Shown here in pieces: positions 54,486 through 64,000 of a DNA stretch of 64,000 bases. Position numbers and translations under genes: made by a program. The DNA is from Eutreptiella sp. 'Long Island Sound 2002' (Eukaryota > Euglenozoa > Euglenophyceae > Eutreptiales > Eutreptiaceae): positions 113,344,611-113,408,610 of the forward strand of contig OZ038379.1 in assembly GCA_964036045.1 (NCBI GenBank), in the 5' to 3' direction. Each line of letters starts with the position of its first letter. The first letter of the stretch is position 1. Below the pieces are notes generated by a model that was given only the letters and a program-made list of their open reading frames with translations, did not search any database and had not been told where the DNA came from.

Positions 54486-56109
54486 AGGCGTGTCCCAGGA
54501 CCTCTTGGGCGCAGATTGCCGGGAGGAGGGCCATCAGCAAGCCCTCGCCAGCGCCCCAGAGGCCCCTGCGGCCCACCCCAAGGCGCCCGCTGGCAATCCC
54601 ATGACCGGCCAGGCCCAGGACGGTGCTGAGGCCTCAGCTCCCCCGACGGGGAGCCACCCCCCGGAGGGACCCGCCCTGGATTGGTGTACAGTTTGTCGCT
54701 TCTGGCGCCCCAGCCCATGCGACCAGTGCCCCCCGCAGGGGGCCCCCCAGGAGGAAGACGAGGCTGCGGAGCTGGCCCCGGAAGGAGAACGGGAGCTAGG
54801 GCCCCGTGAGACCTCGCCCGCTCTTGAAACTCCTACTTCGCACGCGGCGGATGACCCTCCGCCCCCCCCCATCGATGTGGATGCGTCCCAGGGCACGGCC
54901 ACCCGGTTGGCTGGCCTCCTGGATAATGAAGCGGGCGCCCTCAGCCCGCTGGAGCCCCTACCGCCGGCGGTAGAGTTGGATGACGACCCTGCACCGCCGG
55001 CAGCCGGCCGCGCCGACAGCCCGCCGGGCGAGCTGGGCCCGCACGAGTCCCGCCTGGCGGCGCTCATCGCCGATACTGCCCTGGAGGAGGCGAACCCCTG
55101 CAAGGCCCTGGACGTCGCTGTCTTCCTGGACAGCGAACGCCTGTTGGCGGTGGGACGCCGCATGCGGGCGGCGGGCCAGGACACCACCCCCGTCCCCGGC
55201 CCCCGTTCCCCGGAGGGAGACGGCCTCCCTCCCCTCCTGGCCCAGTATGCCAAGAGGACCCGCGAGCTGCTCCAGCTCGTGGGCTATACCCTGGGGGTCC
55301 CCTCCTTCTCCCTCTCCAGCTGGGAGGGAGATGCCATCCCGGCTCCTCACCCGCCGGGACTTGGGATCACGGTGTATTACGTGATCGAGGGGAGGGTGCA
55401 GCTCCGCCTCCCCACCCCCGAGGGCGGCTCGCGCCCTGGGTGGTGGCTCCAGGCCATGGCATATGCGTATGCCTGGTCTGCCCCACCCCCGCCCCGGGCG
55501 GTCCCCCTGGATACCAAGGCCCTGGTGCTGATATGCCAAAGCCCGGTACATGTCCCCCGGGGCGCGCCGGCCACCGCCCCCCCCCCGGTCCAAATCTGCG
55601 TCAAGCGCGGGGACCGGTACACCCCAGTCGACACGGCGAGCATGGACCTCGGGGACCACAGGGCCACCCTCACCCCACCCGGAGGCAACCCCCTGGCCAT
55701 CGCTACGCCCATGGTGGCCAGGGCCACCTACGACAGGGCTCGGGGGGGACTCGTCATCGTCCCCTCGGCCCTGGGGGCCCAGCAGCTCCGCGACGCCGAC
55801 TGGAAGGGATGGAGCGCCTCGTGGATCAGCTACGCCCGGGCCCTCCAGCCGGCCAAGCCGGTCGGCTTCAAGGTCCTGGGGGCGCGGGCCCCGGCCCTAC
55901 GAGACTGGGTGCTCCCCAGGCTCACGGGCGAACGGCCAGCGGGGACTCCCTCCCTGACCACGGTGTTTGGCCTCATCGGGCGTGACCTGCGGGCAGCCCA
56001 GGAGGCAGCTGGCGGCTCGGCCACACACGCCGACCCCCAGGGCGGGCCCACTTCCTCAGAGCCGGACCCGGAGCCGGAGCACCCCACTCCGTCGCAATCC
56101 CAGAATTGA
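54340..56109 (+). CDS. LINE B ORF1, C-terminal part
   Basis: Open from 54340 (after a TGA) to TGA at 56107. Features in order: a C-x2-C...C-x2-C cluster (WCTVCRFWRPSPCDQC, near residue 115), an acidic linker (GAPQEEDEAAELAPEGEREL), then a folded-looking region (LLQLVGYTLGVPSFSLSSWE, GITVYYVIEGRVQLRLPTPE, WWLQAMAYAYAWS) and FKVLGARAPALRDWVLPRLT. No good ATG begins it, so it is probably reached from the 53703 frame by a +1 shift or was once continuous with it. It overlaps ORF2 by about 150 bp. Confidence 0.55.
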   Translation, partial: ARLRGREPQPKAVPASLAGVSWRLPGRLVTPANRLPGMPAQGPSDVAAEGVSQDLLGADCREEGHQQALASAPEAPAAHPKAPAGNPMTGQAQDGAEASAPPTGSHPPEGPALDWCTVCRFWRPSPCDQCPPQGAPQEEDEAAELAPEGERELGPRETSPALETPTSHAADDPPPPPIDVDASQGTATRLAGLLDNEAGALSPLEPLPPAVELDDDPAPPAAGRADSPPGELGPHESRLAALIADTALEEANPCKALDVAVFLDSERLLAVGRRMRAAGQDTTPVPGPRSPEGDGLPPLLAQYAKRTRELLQLVGYTLGVPSFSLSSWEGDAIPAPHPPGLGITVYYVIEGRVQLRLPTPEGGSRPGWWLQAMAYAYAWSAPPPPRAVPLDTKALVLICQSPVHVPRGAPATAPPPVQICVKRGDRYTPVDTASMDLGDHRATLTPPGGNPLAIATPMVARATYDRARGGLVIVPSALGAQQLRDADWKGWSASWISYARALQPAKPVGFKVLGARAPALRDWVLPRLTGERPAGTPSLTTVFGLIGRDLRAAQEAAGGSATHADPQGGPTSSEPDPEPEHPTPSQSQN

Positions 56110-59100
56110 GGGCACCCCGGAGGACGTGCACGCTGTGGGGTACCTGTGGCTCAACGTCCGGGGCCGGTACCTCCGGCGGCGCCTCCTGGCGCAAGCCCTG
56201 CACATGGCAGCACGCCGCCCTACCCTCCTCATCCTGGCTGAGGCCCAGTCCCGGGCAGGCCCCGAGGACCCCCCCTTCCGGGACTACGCCCGTCACGTCG
56301 TGCTCCCCGCCCAAGGCAAGACGGGGGCGGGCCTGGAAGTATACGTCCGCACCGGGACAACCACCCGGGCTTCCCTCCTCTGGGGCGCGGAGGATGCCAA
56401 CGCCCTCCTCATGGAGGTCCTCACCCCGTGGGGTCGGCATCATGTGCTGGCAGCCCATGCCCCCCAGATCAGCATAGGCGTGGTGCCTTACGTGAGATGG
56501 TGGGCCGCCGTCTGGAGGGAGGTCACCTGCCTGGTCGACCCGACGACCGTCCTGGTTGTCACGGACACCAACTCGGCGGCCCGACCGGCAGATAGAGGGA
56601 CCCCGCGCCCCGAGGACACGGGCTACCGCACGTTCCTGAGGGCCTTCAACCTCAGGGACTTAGTGGACCTCCACCCGGTCCCGCAGGACACATACTCCTG
56701 CTTCCAGGGAGCCGCGCGCTCCCGCATCGACATAGCTGCCTGCCACAGCGAAGCGCAGTTCACCATCGCCTCGTACCACTACTGGGCGAGCACCCTCCTC
56801 TCGGACCACCACGTCCCCCTCCTTCTCACCGTCGCCTTCCCGGTGAACCGGCTGGACAAGCCCAGCCCCCATACGGTCTCCCGCACCCCGGAGTACCACC
56901 TGGGCCTAGTGGCCCTGTCCCCGGCCGACACGGCCGATTTCCACAACTCAATACTCCGCAGGAGAGCCTTGGACCCCCAACTCGCCCCGAATCGGTGGCT
57001 GAAAGGCCTGCAAAGGGCCATCTACGACTGGGCCCACGCCACGGGCACGGTCCGAGCCCTCCGCTTCCGGCAGTACCGCCTCAAGACGCGCCCGGCGGAG
57101 CGAGCTCCCCCCTCGCGGGCTCCCCAACATCCCTTCCCAACGCGCAGCATGCTCCCCACGGTGGGGCGTTTTACAGTGATGGCCCAGAGCATATTGGGCA
57201 CCTCAGTGACGGCGGGGTACGCCCTCAAGCGGAGCCTAGTGGCCTTGGGAGAAGCCCAGCGCCAGCAGAGCCTCCGGGGGGTGAAACGCAGGGCCCTCCG
57301 ACGCAAGCAGGAAACCCTCAATTTGAAACGCACCCCAGAGCAGTGGAGGGAGGTACAGCGTCGTAGCAGGGGCCCCCCGCGCGATGTCTCGGAAATCCCC
57401 CTGGACAGCAAGGCGCTCCTCAACACCAGGGAGACGTTGTCTGCCCTGTACTTGAGCCGCCTACGGCTCCAGGGCCATAGCTACCGGATCCGAGATGACC
57501 CCGACCGATGGGCCCACTTCCAGAGGTACCTGGGGCTCTTGCCGCAGCATGCCCCGCCAGCCCGCGGCGACTATGTCCAGCCCCGCCACCTCTGGGAGGT
57601 GCAGTCGGGGAAGGCCCGCGGCCCCGACCTCCGCCTACTCCAAGTGGACGTCTGCATCGATATATCCTGGTACCGACAGCTGACGGAGGCGGACCAGAAG
57701 ACCCTGTACACCGTGGTGCGCAGCCCCCCAATCAGCCGCACGGTGGGCAGGCGGGGGCGGGTTACCCTGCTCCTAAAAAACCCGGACCAGCCGGTCCAGG
57801 AGGCGAACCTCCGGGGGATAACCGTCTCCTCCTACGTCTCCAAACTCGAGCTCACGGCCTTCTATGCCGTGGCGACAGCCGTCTACGAGCGGGCCCTGGG
57901 GGGCCCCTGCCTAGTGGGGGGCATGCGGGGTATATCCCTCCAGGAGGTCGTCCGCACGGTGCACATGAAGCTGGACCTGGCCAGGCTTCAAAACCGGATA
58001 GTAGACGTCCTGATCACGGATCTCGCGAAATTCTTCGACGTAATCGCGCAGGACATTCACCCTATAGTGGGAGCCCGGGTGGGCCTGGGAGAGGCCGACC
58101 ACCTCGCCACCCATACCGAGGGTTTCTCTTACACCCTGCCCTTGGGCCCCTGGCAGTCCCACACCGTGACGCAACTCCTGAGTGCGCCCCAGGGTACCGT
58201 CCAGGGGGTCCATGCGGGGGCGACGGCGGCGCTCCCTTTCTTGCGATACATGGACATCGCATACCGGTCCTCGGCGGTGAAGCCCTTCCGCTTCCCGGGA
58301 CTCATGTGGGTGGACGACACGATCGTCCTCTTGGAGCGGGGCGATTCCCACCCGATACAGGGGGTCCTATTGGATCAGCGGGTATACTACCAGGGAATCC
58401 TGCAGGTGGACGTCCCTGACCGCAAGATCCAGCACGGCTCCACGTCAGACCCGGGGCCCCTACGGTCGCCTACGCCAGCAGCCGTGGCCCGCCACCTAGG
58501 CCGCGCGTGGGTGACGAGTACCCCGGACCAGCGGCGGGAGGCACTGGCAGGGGCCCCGGAGATACAGCCCTCCAGGGTCCTCCGATATATGGGAACCGAC
58601 ATTTACCTCCAGGGGGCGCCTACGGCCCCCCGCAACCTGCCGGGGGTCAGGGCGGAGCTCTGGACACAGCTCCGCCCCCAGCGGCTCTCCCCGGACGCGG
58701 CCATGGTGGTACTCATGGCCAAACTTCCGAGCAAGCTGCTCCCCCTGGCCAGCGTGTACCGCCCCACGGCCAGGGTACACGCGGCGAACGATGCTCTCAT
58801 GGTGCGAGCATACAAGCACGTGACAGGCATCTCCCGCCACGCTCATACCGACGCGCTCTGGGGACCCTGGGAGCATGGGTGCCAAGGTCTCACTCCGTCA
58901 CAGCACTCGTGGCAGGCGGCGGTAGTTCGAGAGTGGGTTCGGCAGGGGGCCTGGGCCAAGCAGGAGTTCCGGGACTCCCAAGCCTACTCCCTGCAAACGC
59001 ACCAGGCGCTCAGGGGGGGCTGCCCGGCGGTGCTTACCCCGGGGCAGTACACGCACCACCCCAAGTGCCGCCACCTCATAGCCACGCTGCAGCGGGTCGT

Positions 59101-61342
59101 GGATGAGGTGGCTCTGCCCATGTGGATGCCGGGCCAGTGCTCAGGGACCACCCCCATCCTGGTCCGAGGTCCCGGTGGGCCGCGATCGGCGGCAGCGGCG
59201 GCCCCTGCCCCCCGGATGGAGGTGTACACAACTCTGTATGGCGCCGTCGCGCAGGTGGTCGTCCCCCCGGCGGTGTACGAGACGGTACAGGCCCTGGGCT
59301 ACCATCACCTCGGCAACCTCTACACAGGGAATCACCAGGTGCTACCGGAGCGAGCCCTGAAGAGACGAGCGCCAGCCCGCAAGGGGATCCCGGGGCTACG
59401 TGCGTGGCTGGCCCGCCACGCTGCGGTACTAGTCCCGCTCCTGAGGGAACCCACGCCGCGATGGCAAGCGGCACCAAAGGACTGGGTCCCGGGGGCCGTG
59501 CCCACCTATCAGGCGGAAGTCATAGTGGGGGGCCGGGCGGCCAAAACCACACGAATGGAGACGATATACCATAGGGGGCAGCCCCTCCGGATGACCGCGG
59601 CCCTGTAGGACACCATGGAGACCGCGGGCTGGGCGCCAGAGCCCCGGGTGTGCCAGCAGCCCCCGGGCACCCTGCCCAGCGACACCAGGCTCCACCGCCT
59701 CCTGGTGGCCCTCCTCGATATCCAGGTGCAGGTGGATGCGCCACTGCACACCCAGCTGTGGGGCGATCACCGGCAGGAGTCCCTGGCCCAGCTCCAGCGC
59801 ACTGGGGTCAGGGCGCCCACCGTCGTGTGGACGACAGCCCCCCCGACTGCCGCCTACTGGAACTGGGCCAGCACATCGCAGGCCCCTCTCGTAACGGTCA
59901 CCTCGACGCTGCCGCCGTTTCCGTGGATCGCCATAGCCCCGGCGGCGCTGGCGCGCTTCCAATATCCAGCGGAGTGCATGGCGCACAAATGCCCGGGGCA
60001 CCCGCGCAAGGGGCCCCTCTATTACTCCCTCGATACGTTGGGGTCAGTGCCGGTGGAGCTTCACCAGGCCCTGCGCACCCACCTCAGGGAGCACCATGGG
60101 GACATGGCCCTCCTGGCGCCACACGGCCGGGCGACCAGCCCCCCGCGAGTGTTGGCCCCTGAGACTCGCCCGGGCGTCTGGTTCCATGACCTGCCTGCGC
60201 TGGCGACCCTCCGAGGCAGTGTCGTGGCGGTGGATGCAGGGGCCACGCAGGCGGGTATGGCCATGGCCGGGGTCGTCCGGAGCGGGCCTGGGGAGTACCA
60301 GGCCCAGGTGGCCTCAGGAGTGGGCACTTCCCAGGAGGGGGAGGCGATGGCCCTCCTCTCGTATGCCCGCCGGCTGGCGACACAGCCGGGGGTTTACTGG
60401 CTGGTGCCGGACTGGGAGGCAGCAGTGGGGGCCCTCCGCACGTACCAGGAAGGAGGGCACTGCGGAGATGGCATCCACCACCTCTACGCCACTGTCCTGG
60501 GGGGGCAGCGCCTCTCCCCGAGGTCTGCCATCAATGTGGTGACCACACCATCGCACTAGATCACGGACCTCAACGTCCGTGTGGACGCAGCGACGCGGGA
60601 GCCGCCGGAGGTAGACCTCACGTGGCTCCTCAGGCGCCCCTACTCATTTATCCCCCCAGTGCCCTTCCGCGACCAGTGCCAGCTCTCCCCGACGGCGCTG
60701 AGTGACTGGTTGCAGGACCGGGCCTCCATACCGGCGCAAGCCATCTATGAGGCCCGCTGGGGGGTAAACTTCATGCCAGGGGGGGGCCTCCCCCTGGACT
60801 AGTTCGACCACGACCAGCAGCGCCACATCACGGCGCATCGCATGGACAACGTCCCGACCATGGCCGTCCTAGCCCACCGTTCCTCCCACCGGGGCACAGT
60901 GCTGGATACAACGTGCCTCCTGTGCGGGACACAGCCCGAGACGGCGCCCCACCTCTGGGCCTGCTCGGCTCAATCGCACGAGTGGGGGCCAGCCCGCCGG
61001 CGCCTCGCAGCGTGGCTCGACCAGAAGGTGGGGCCACGGGCGGCCCCAGTGCGTCACCAGCTGTGGGAACCGACTGTGCTGGAGCAGTGGGCGGCAGCCC
61101 TGCGGACCCCCTCCATGCAGCTGGCCCACCTGGAGTGTACGGGGCCCCACTCGCTGGGCACAGAGTTCCTCCGCCACGTCGTGGAGGAGTCCATACGGAT
61201 CTGGTACGCCCACGCCAAGGCGCGTGCCACACTGCTGAAGGCCCGCCTGGGCCCGGGCAGCACGATGGCGTGGGCGTTGCAGGAGCTGCGCCTGCACCAA
61301 CAAGCAGAAAGGGAAGGGGTGCGGCGGGAGCTCCTGGAATAA
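55958..61342 (+). CDS. LINE B ORF2: endonuclease, reverse transcriptase, RNase H, zinc finger
   Basis: One frame of about 1,795 codons from after the TGA at 55955 to TAA at 61340. Endonuclease: WLNVRG (about residue 63), LAEAQS (93), VVTDTNS (198), SRIDIA (253), SDHHVP (281). RT: LLKNPDQPVQEANLRGIT, LITDLAKFFDVI (motif A, 687), SAPQGTVQGVHAG (motif B, 743), LMWVDDTIVLLE (motif C, 783; Trp replaces the usual Tyr/Phe). RNase H: VVAVDAGATQ (1421), EGEAMALL (1460), VPDWEAAV (1482), then H and N-V-R-V-D. Zinc finger: TCLLCGTQPETAPHLWAC (C-C-H-C, about 1654). In-frame TAG at 59606, 60557 and 60800. No Met precedes the endonuclease. Confidence 0.85.
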
Positions 61343-61510
61343 GCGCGGTCGCCAGAGGCGAACTCACTAGGTCTCCCCGACTCCCCCTCCCCCAGCCGAG
61401 GCCTACACACTTACGCACGGCGCGCACACAACACACACAGCCCAGCCCGTTTACCTTTACCCGTGGGTAGACATCCCGGCCTTTTGCCTTTTGGTAACAG
61501 CGCCTTCGGC
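61343..61510 (+). other. LINE B 3' untranslated region
   Basis: About 165 bp of GC-rich sequence between the TAA and the CCACA array. It ends without poly(A), apparently directly in the pentanucleotide repeat, which may serve as the 3' tail. Confidence 0.6.
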
Positions 61511-61895
61511 ACACCACACCACACCACACCACACCAACACTACACCACACCACACCACACCACACCACACCACACCACACCACACCACACCACACCACAC
61601 CACACCACACCACACCACACCACACCACACCACACCACACCACACCACACCACACCACACCACACCACACCACACCACACCACACCACACCACGCTACCC
61701 TACGCTACACTACACTACACTACACTACACTACACTACACTACACTACACTACACTACACTACACTACACTACACTACACTACACTACACTACACTACAC
61801 TACACTACACTACACTACACTACACTACACTACACTACACTACACTACACTACACTACACTACACTACACTACACTACACTACACTACACTACAA
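61511..61895. repeat. CCACA then CACTA pentanucleotide array, right of LINE B
   Basis: (CCACA)n to about 61693, a short transition (CGCTACCCTACGCTA), then near-perfect (CACTA)n to 61893. Confidence 0.95.
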
Positions 61896-62200
61896 TATAC
61901 TATACTGTACTGGATTGTACTGTACTGTACTGTACTGTACTGTACTTTGCTGTACTGTACTATACTGTACTGTACTGTACTGTACTGTAATGTATTGTAC
62001 TGTACTGTACTGTATTGTACTGTACCTTACTGCTTGTGCTGTACTGTATTGCACTGTATGGTACTGTAATGTGGTGTACTGTACTGTACTGTAGTGTACT
62101 GTCCTACACTGTACTATACTATATTGTACTGTACTGTACTATACTATATTGTACCGTATTGTACTATACCATATTGTACTATACGATTTCGTGCGCGCGG
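61896..62200. repeat. Degenerate TACTG-type array
   Basis: About 300 bp of TGTAC/TACTG units with TATAC and TATTG variants. It looks like a decayed edge of the pentanucleotide array. Confidence 0.9.
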
Positions 62201-62204
62201 TGAT

Positions 62205-64000
62205 TTGAAGGCGAAAAAGCATTGTTTCGTACAGCTTGGTTGGCGCCACAATACGTACATGCCACAACAACCCTCACAACATAGGGTGTGTTGCCCCTCT
62301 TTGACGATCTTTTAGTGTTTCTTGTTAGCCACACCACCAGTAGCCATTCCTAAGGAAATGCCGGTGCTATTTCTTGTTGTCGCTCAATTGCGGGCCAAAC
62401 AACGGTGGGTTTGTAGAGGTCGCAAGTATCCTGAACACATGGAAAATAAACGCAAACAGACATTCTTGCGTGTCAGGACGGGTGGTCCCCACAACATAGC
62501 GCTTCTTGGTCCGGAGCCTCAAATTGAAACGCTCATTTAGTACAACCAGTTGCGATGCTTTCTTATGGTGCAGCACGTGACTTTGCTTGCCCTCATGAAG
62601 TTGCGGCCCAAGCAAGGCGGTTCGGTAGAGTCTAGGAGGCACCTGAACACATGCAAAAAGAACAAAAGCCTAAACCTACAAATGTTACACCACATAGGGC
62701 TTCCGAGCCCCAAGGGCCAATTTTCACCTCTTTCAGCAATTATAGCGCGTTATTTTTTGTAGCAAAATCACTTGCGGTTATTATGGTTGGCAACCACATG
62801 CCCTCAATGAGTTACACGCTAAAGAATGGTTTTTTCTAAAGGCTATTGGGCGCCAGAACACATTCCAAAGAAGCAAGAATCAAAGCTAACACCTGCTCAA
62901 GGCCCATGACCCCGACGTGCGCGCACACACACACAAAAAGCAAGGCTCTTTAGCAATTGGAACTCGTGTTTTAACAAAACCAACCTCCGTCATTTTTGGA
63001 GGGTGCCCCCTAGCTTTCAAGAGCTACGGGCCAAACAACAGCTTTTTGTCGGACGTACTAGGCGCCACAACACATACCAAAAGAAGCAAAAAACAAAAAG
63101 TGACACATGTTTGGAGGGGTGGCGCCTACCTTGTAGGGCTTCTTGACCTTTTGAGAAATGGCAACCCTTTTTTTCGCAAAAGCACGCATTGTCATTTCGA
63201 ATGCTGGAGACGGTGCCATCGGTTATCCACGGTCAATGGCAGGCCATATAAAGGTGCTTTTTAGAGGCGAGTAGGCGTGGCAATTCGTGCAAAAAAAACA
63301 ACAACCAAAAATCACACATGCCTGGAGCAGTGGGCCCCAACAAAATATAGCTGTTGGTCATTTTGGCAATAGCACCATGTTATTTTAAAAAAACATCTGC
63401 GGTGAGTTCTTATGGTGAAGCGGGTTCCCTGTTCCGTACCCTACTTGGGCTTCGGCGGAACAGTAGTGCTTTGCAAAGGGTAGAAGGCGCCGCAACCCAT
63501 GCAAAAAGAAAACGTAGATTGACACATAATTGGAGGGGTGGTCCCCGCAACGTAGGTCGCTTTGGTCCGGTGTGGCAATTTGAATGTGTTTCTTTTGGGC
63601 AAAAACTTATGCCGCCATTGGTGATTGTTCGGCGGGTGCTGCCACATGTTGTCGTGGATTGCAAACCAAATCATAGTGTTTTGTACCAGCTAGGGCCATA
63701 ACACGAGCGAAAGAAAAAAAAAAGCTCACACATTTTAGGTGGCGTGGCACACACACAGTACGTGTATTTGGCTCGTTTTGGTAGTATTGTTCTTTTTTTT
63801 GGGGCCAAACCACCAACGGTGATTTTCAATGCTCCAAAGGGTGCTTCCCTTTGCCCTCCGTGAGTTGCGGGCCAAACAATACTATTCTGTTGAATCCCAG
63901 GTGCCACAACACATGCAAAGAAAGCAAAAAACAAAGCTAACACATGTTTTGATGGGTGGCCTCTAACAAAATACGGCTTCTTGGCACGTTTTGGCACGTT
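62205..64000. repeat. Degenerate satellite, unit about 212 bp, running off the window
   Basis: The phrase GCGCCACAACACATGCAAA-like recurs near 62418, 62633, 62849, 63060, 63268, 63488, 63694 and 63900, a spacing of about 206-220 bp. Each time it is followed by A-rich sequence, CTAACACATGTTTGGAGG-like, then GGGCTTCTTGG-like, and preceded by GAGTTGCGGGCCAAACAA-like. Eight to nine diverged units are present. Short frames occur but are not conserved between units. This looks like non-coding satellite DNA. Confidence 0.8.

Larger units (their letters stand above)
53691..61510 (+). mobile_element. LINE B: near-complete GC-rich non-LTR retrotransposon in a CCACA array
   Basis: A 7.8-kb element with ORF1 (RRM-like, split by an apparent +1 shift), and ORF2 with apurinic-type endonuclease, RT, RNase H and zinc finger, followed by a 163-bp 3' UTR. 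Both ends abut the same CCACA repeat. ORF2 shows no frameshift over 5.4 kb. Its only interruptions are three TAG codons. The composition is strongly GC-rich compared with 32-49 kb. The coding order endonuclease-RT-RNase H is that of I-group-like LINEs. Clade assignment needs a tree. Confidence 0.85.

Noticed and set aside
54534-55659. Minus-strand ORFs opposite LINE B
   Set aside because: GC-rich coding DNA leaves the antisense strand open. Only the plus strand carries the RRM, endonuclease, RT and RNase H motifs.
61511-62200. Telomere (chromosome end) in the CACTA/CCACA arrays
   Set aside because: The units are not a known telomere type (no TTAGGG/TTTAGGG relative), occur in both orientations at four internal places and are followed by other DNA.
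62205-64000. CRISPR array
   Set aside because: Units are long (about 212 bp), diverged along their whole length and have no short identical repeat with unique spacers. The genome is eukaryotic.

Overview
This is a eukaryotic nuclear window, almost entirely repeats and mobile elements. There are no bacterial operons, ribosome binding sites, rRNA genes or CRISPR arrays. The content is microsatellites, minisatellites, satellites, LTR retrotransposons, LINEs, a hAT remnant and a terminal-inverted-repeat element. Several stretches look spliced, which together with the GC-rich coding blocks fits a large, repeat-laden protist or algal genome. I cannot name the organism from the sequence. In-frame TAG/TAA codons inside otherwise well-kept retroelement frames raise the possibility of a nuclear code in which UAR is sense (UAR = Gln is known in some ulvophyte green algae, ciliates and others). 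Mutation is the competing explanation.

Layout. 1-11.0 kb: GC-rich tandem repeats, including a roughly 0.88-kb repeat, a 5.9-kb array of a 26-bp minisatellite and a 270-284 bp duplication, with TA-rich microsatellites at about 2.2 and 11.0 kb. 11.0-32.0 kb: one composite chromodomain-type Ty3 LTR retrotransposon on the minus strand. It has related LTRs at both ends and a polypurine tract, and a 7.05-kb internal segment (end of gag to 3' UTR) is present twice in tandem. The second copy carries two later insertions: a 1,291-bp TIR element with a 3-bp target duplication, and a 768-bp TG...CA solo-LTR-like insert with a 4-bp duplication. 32-43 kb: AT-richer sequence with few recognisable genes. 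It holds short tandem repeats, a hAT transposase C-terminus, a tRNA-like/SINE head and the last exon of a coiled-coil protein gene.

43-48.8 kb: a Ty3 reverse transcriptase fragment, then a LINE (LINE A) with RT, RNase H and an internally inverted zinc-finger segment. 48.8-53.2 kb: two unrecognised GC-rich coding segments, two CACTA pentanucleotide arrays in opposite orientation, and a 5'-truncated relative of LINE A fused to one array. 53.3-62.2 kb: a nearly intact GC-rich LINE (LINE B: RRM-like ORF1, then endonuclease, RT, RNase H and zinc finger) sitting inside a CCACA/CACTA array. 62.2-64 kb: a degenerate satellite of about 212 bp per unit that continues past the window edge.

The retroelement proteins are the only recognisable functional sets. 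The Ty3 element encodes gag (two zinc knuckles), protease, a Dam-like methyltransferase-type domain, RT, RNase H, integrase and chromodomain, all degraded. LINE B encodes everything needed for target-primed reverse transcription and is the best candidate for recent activity.
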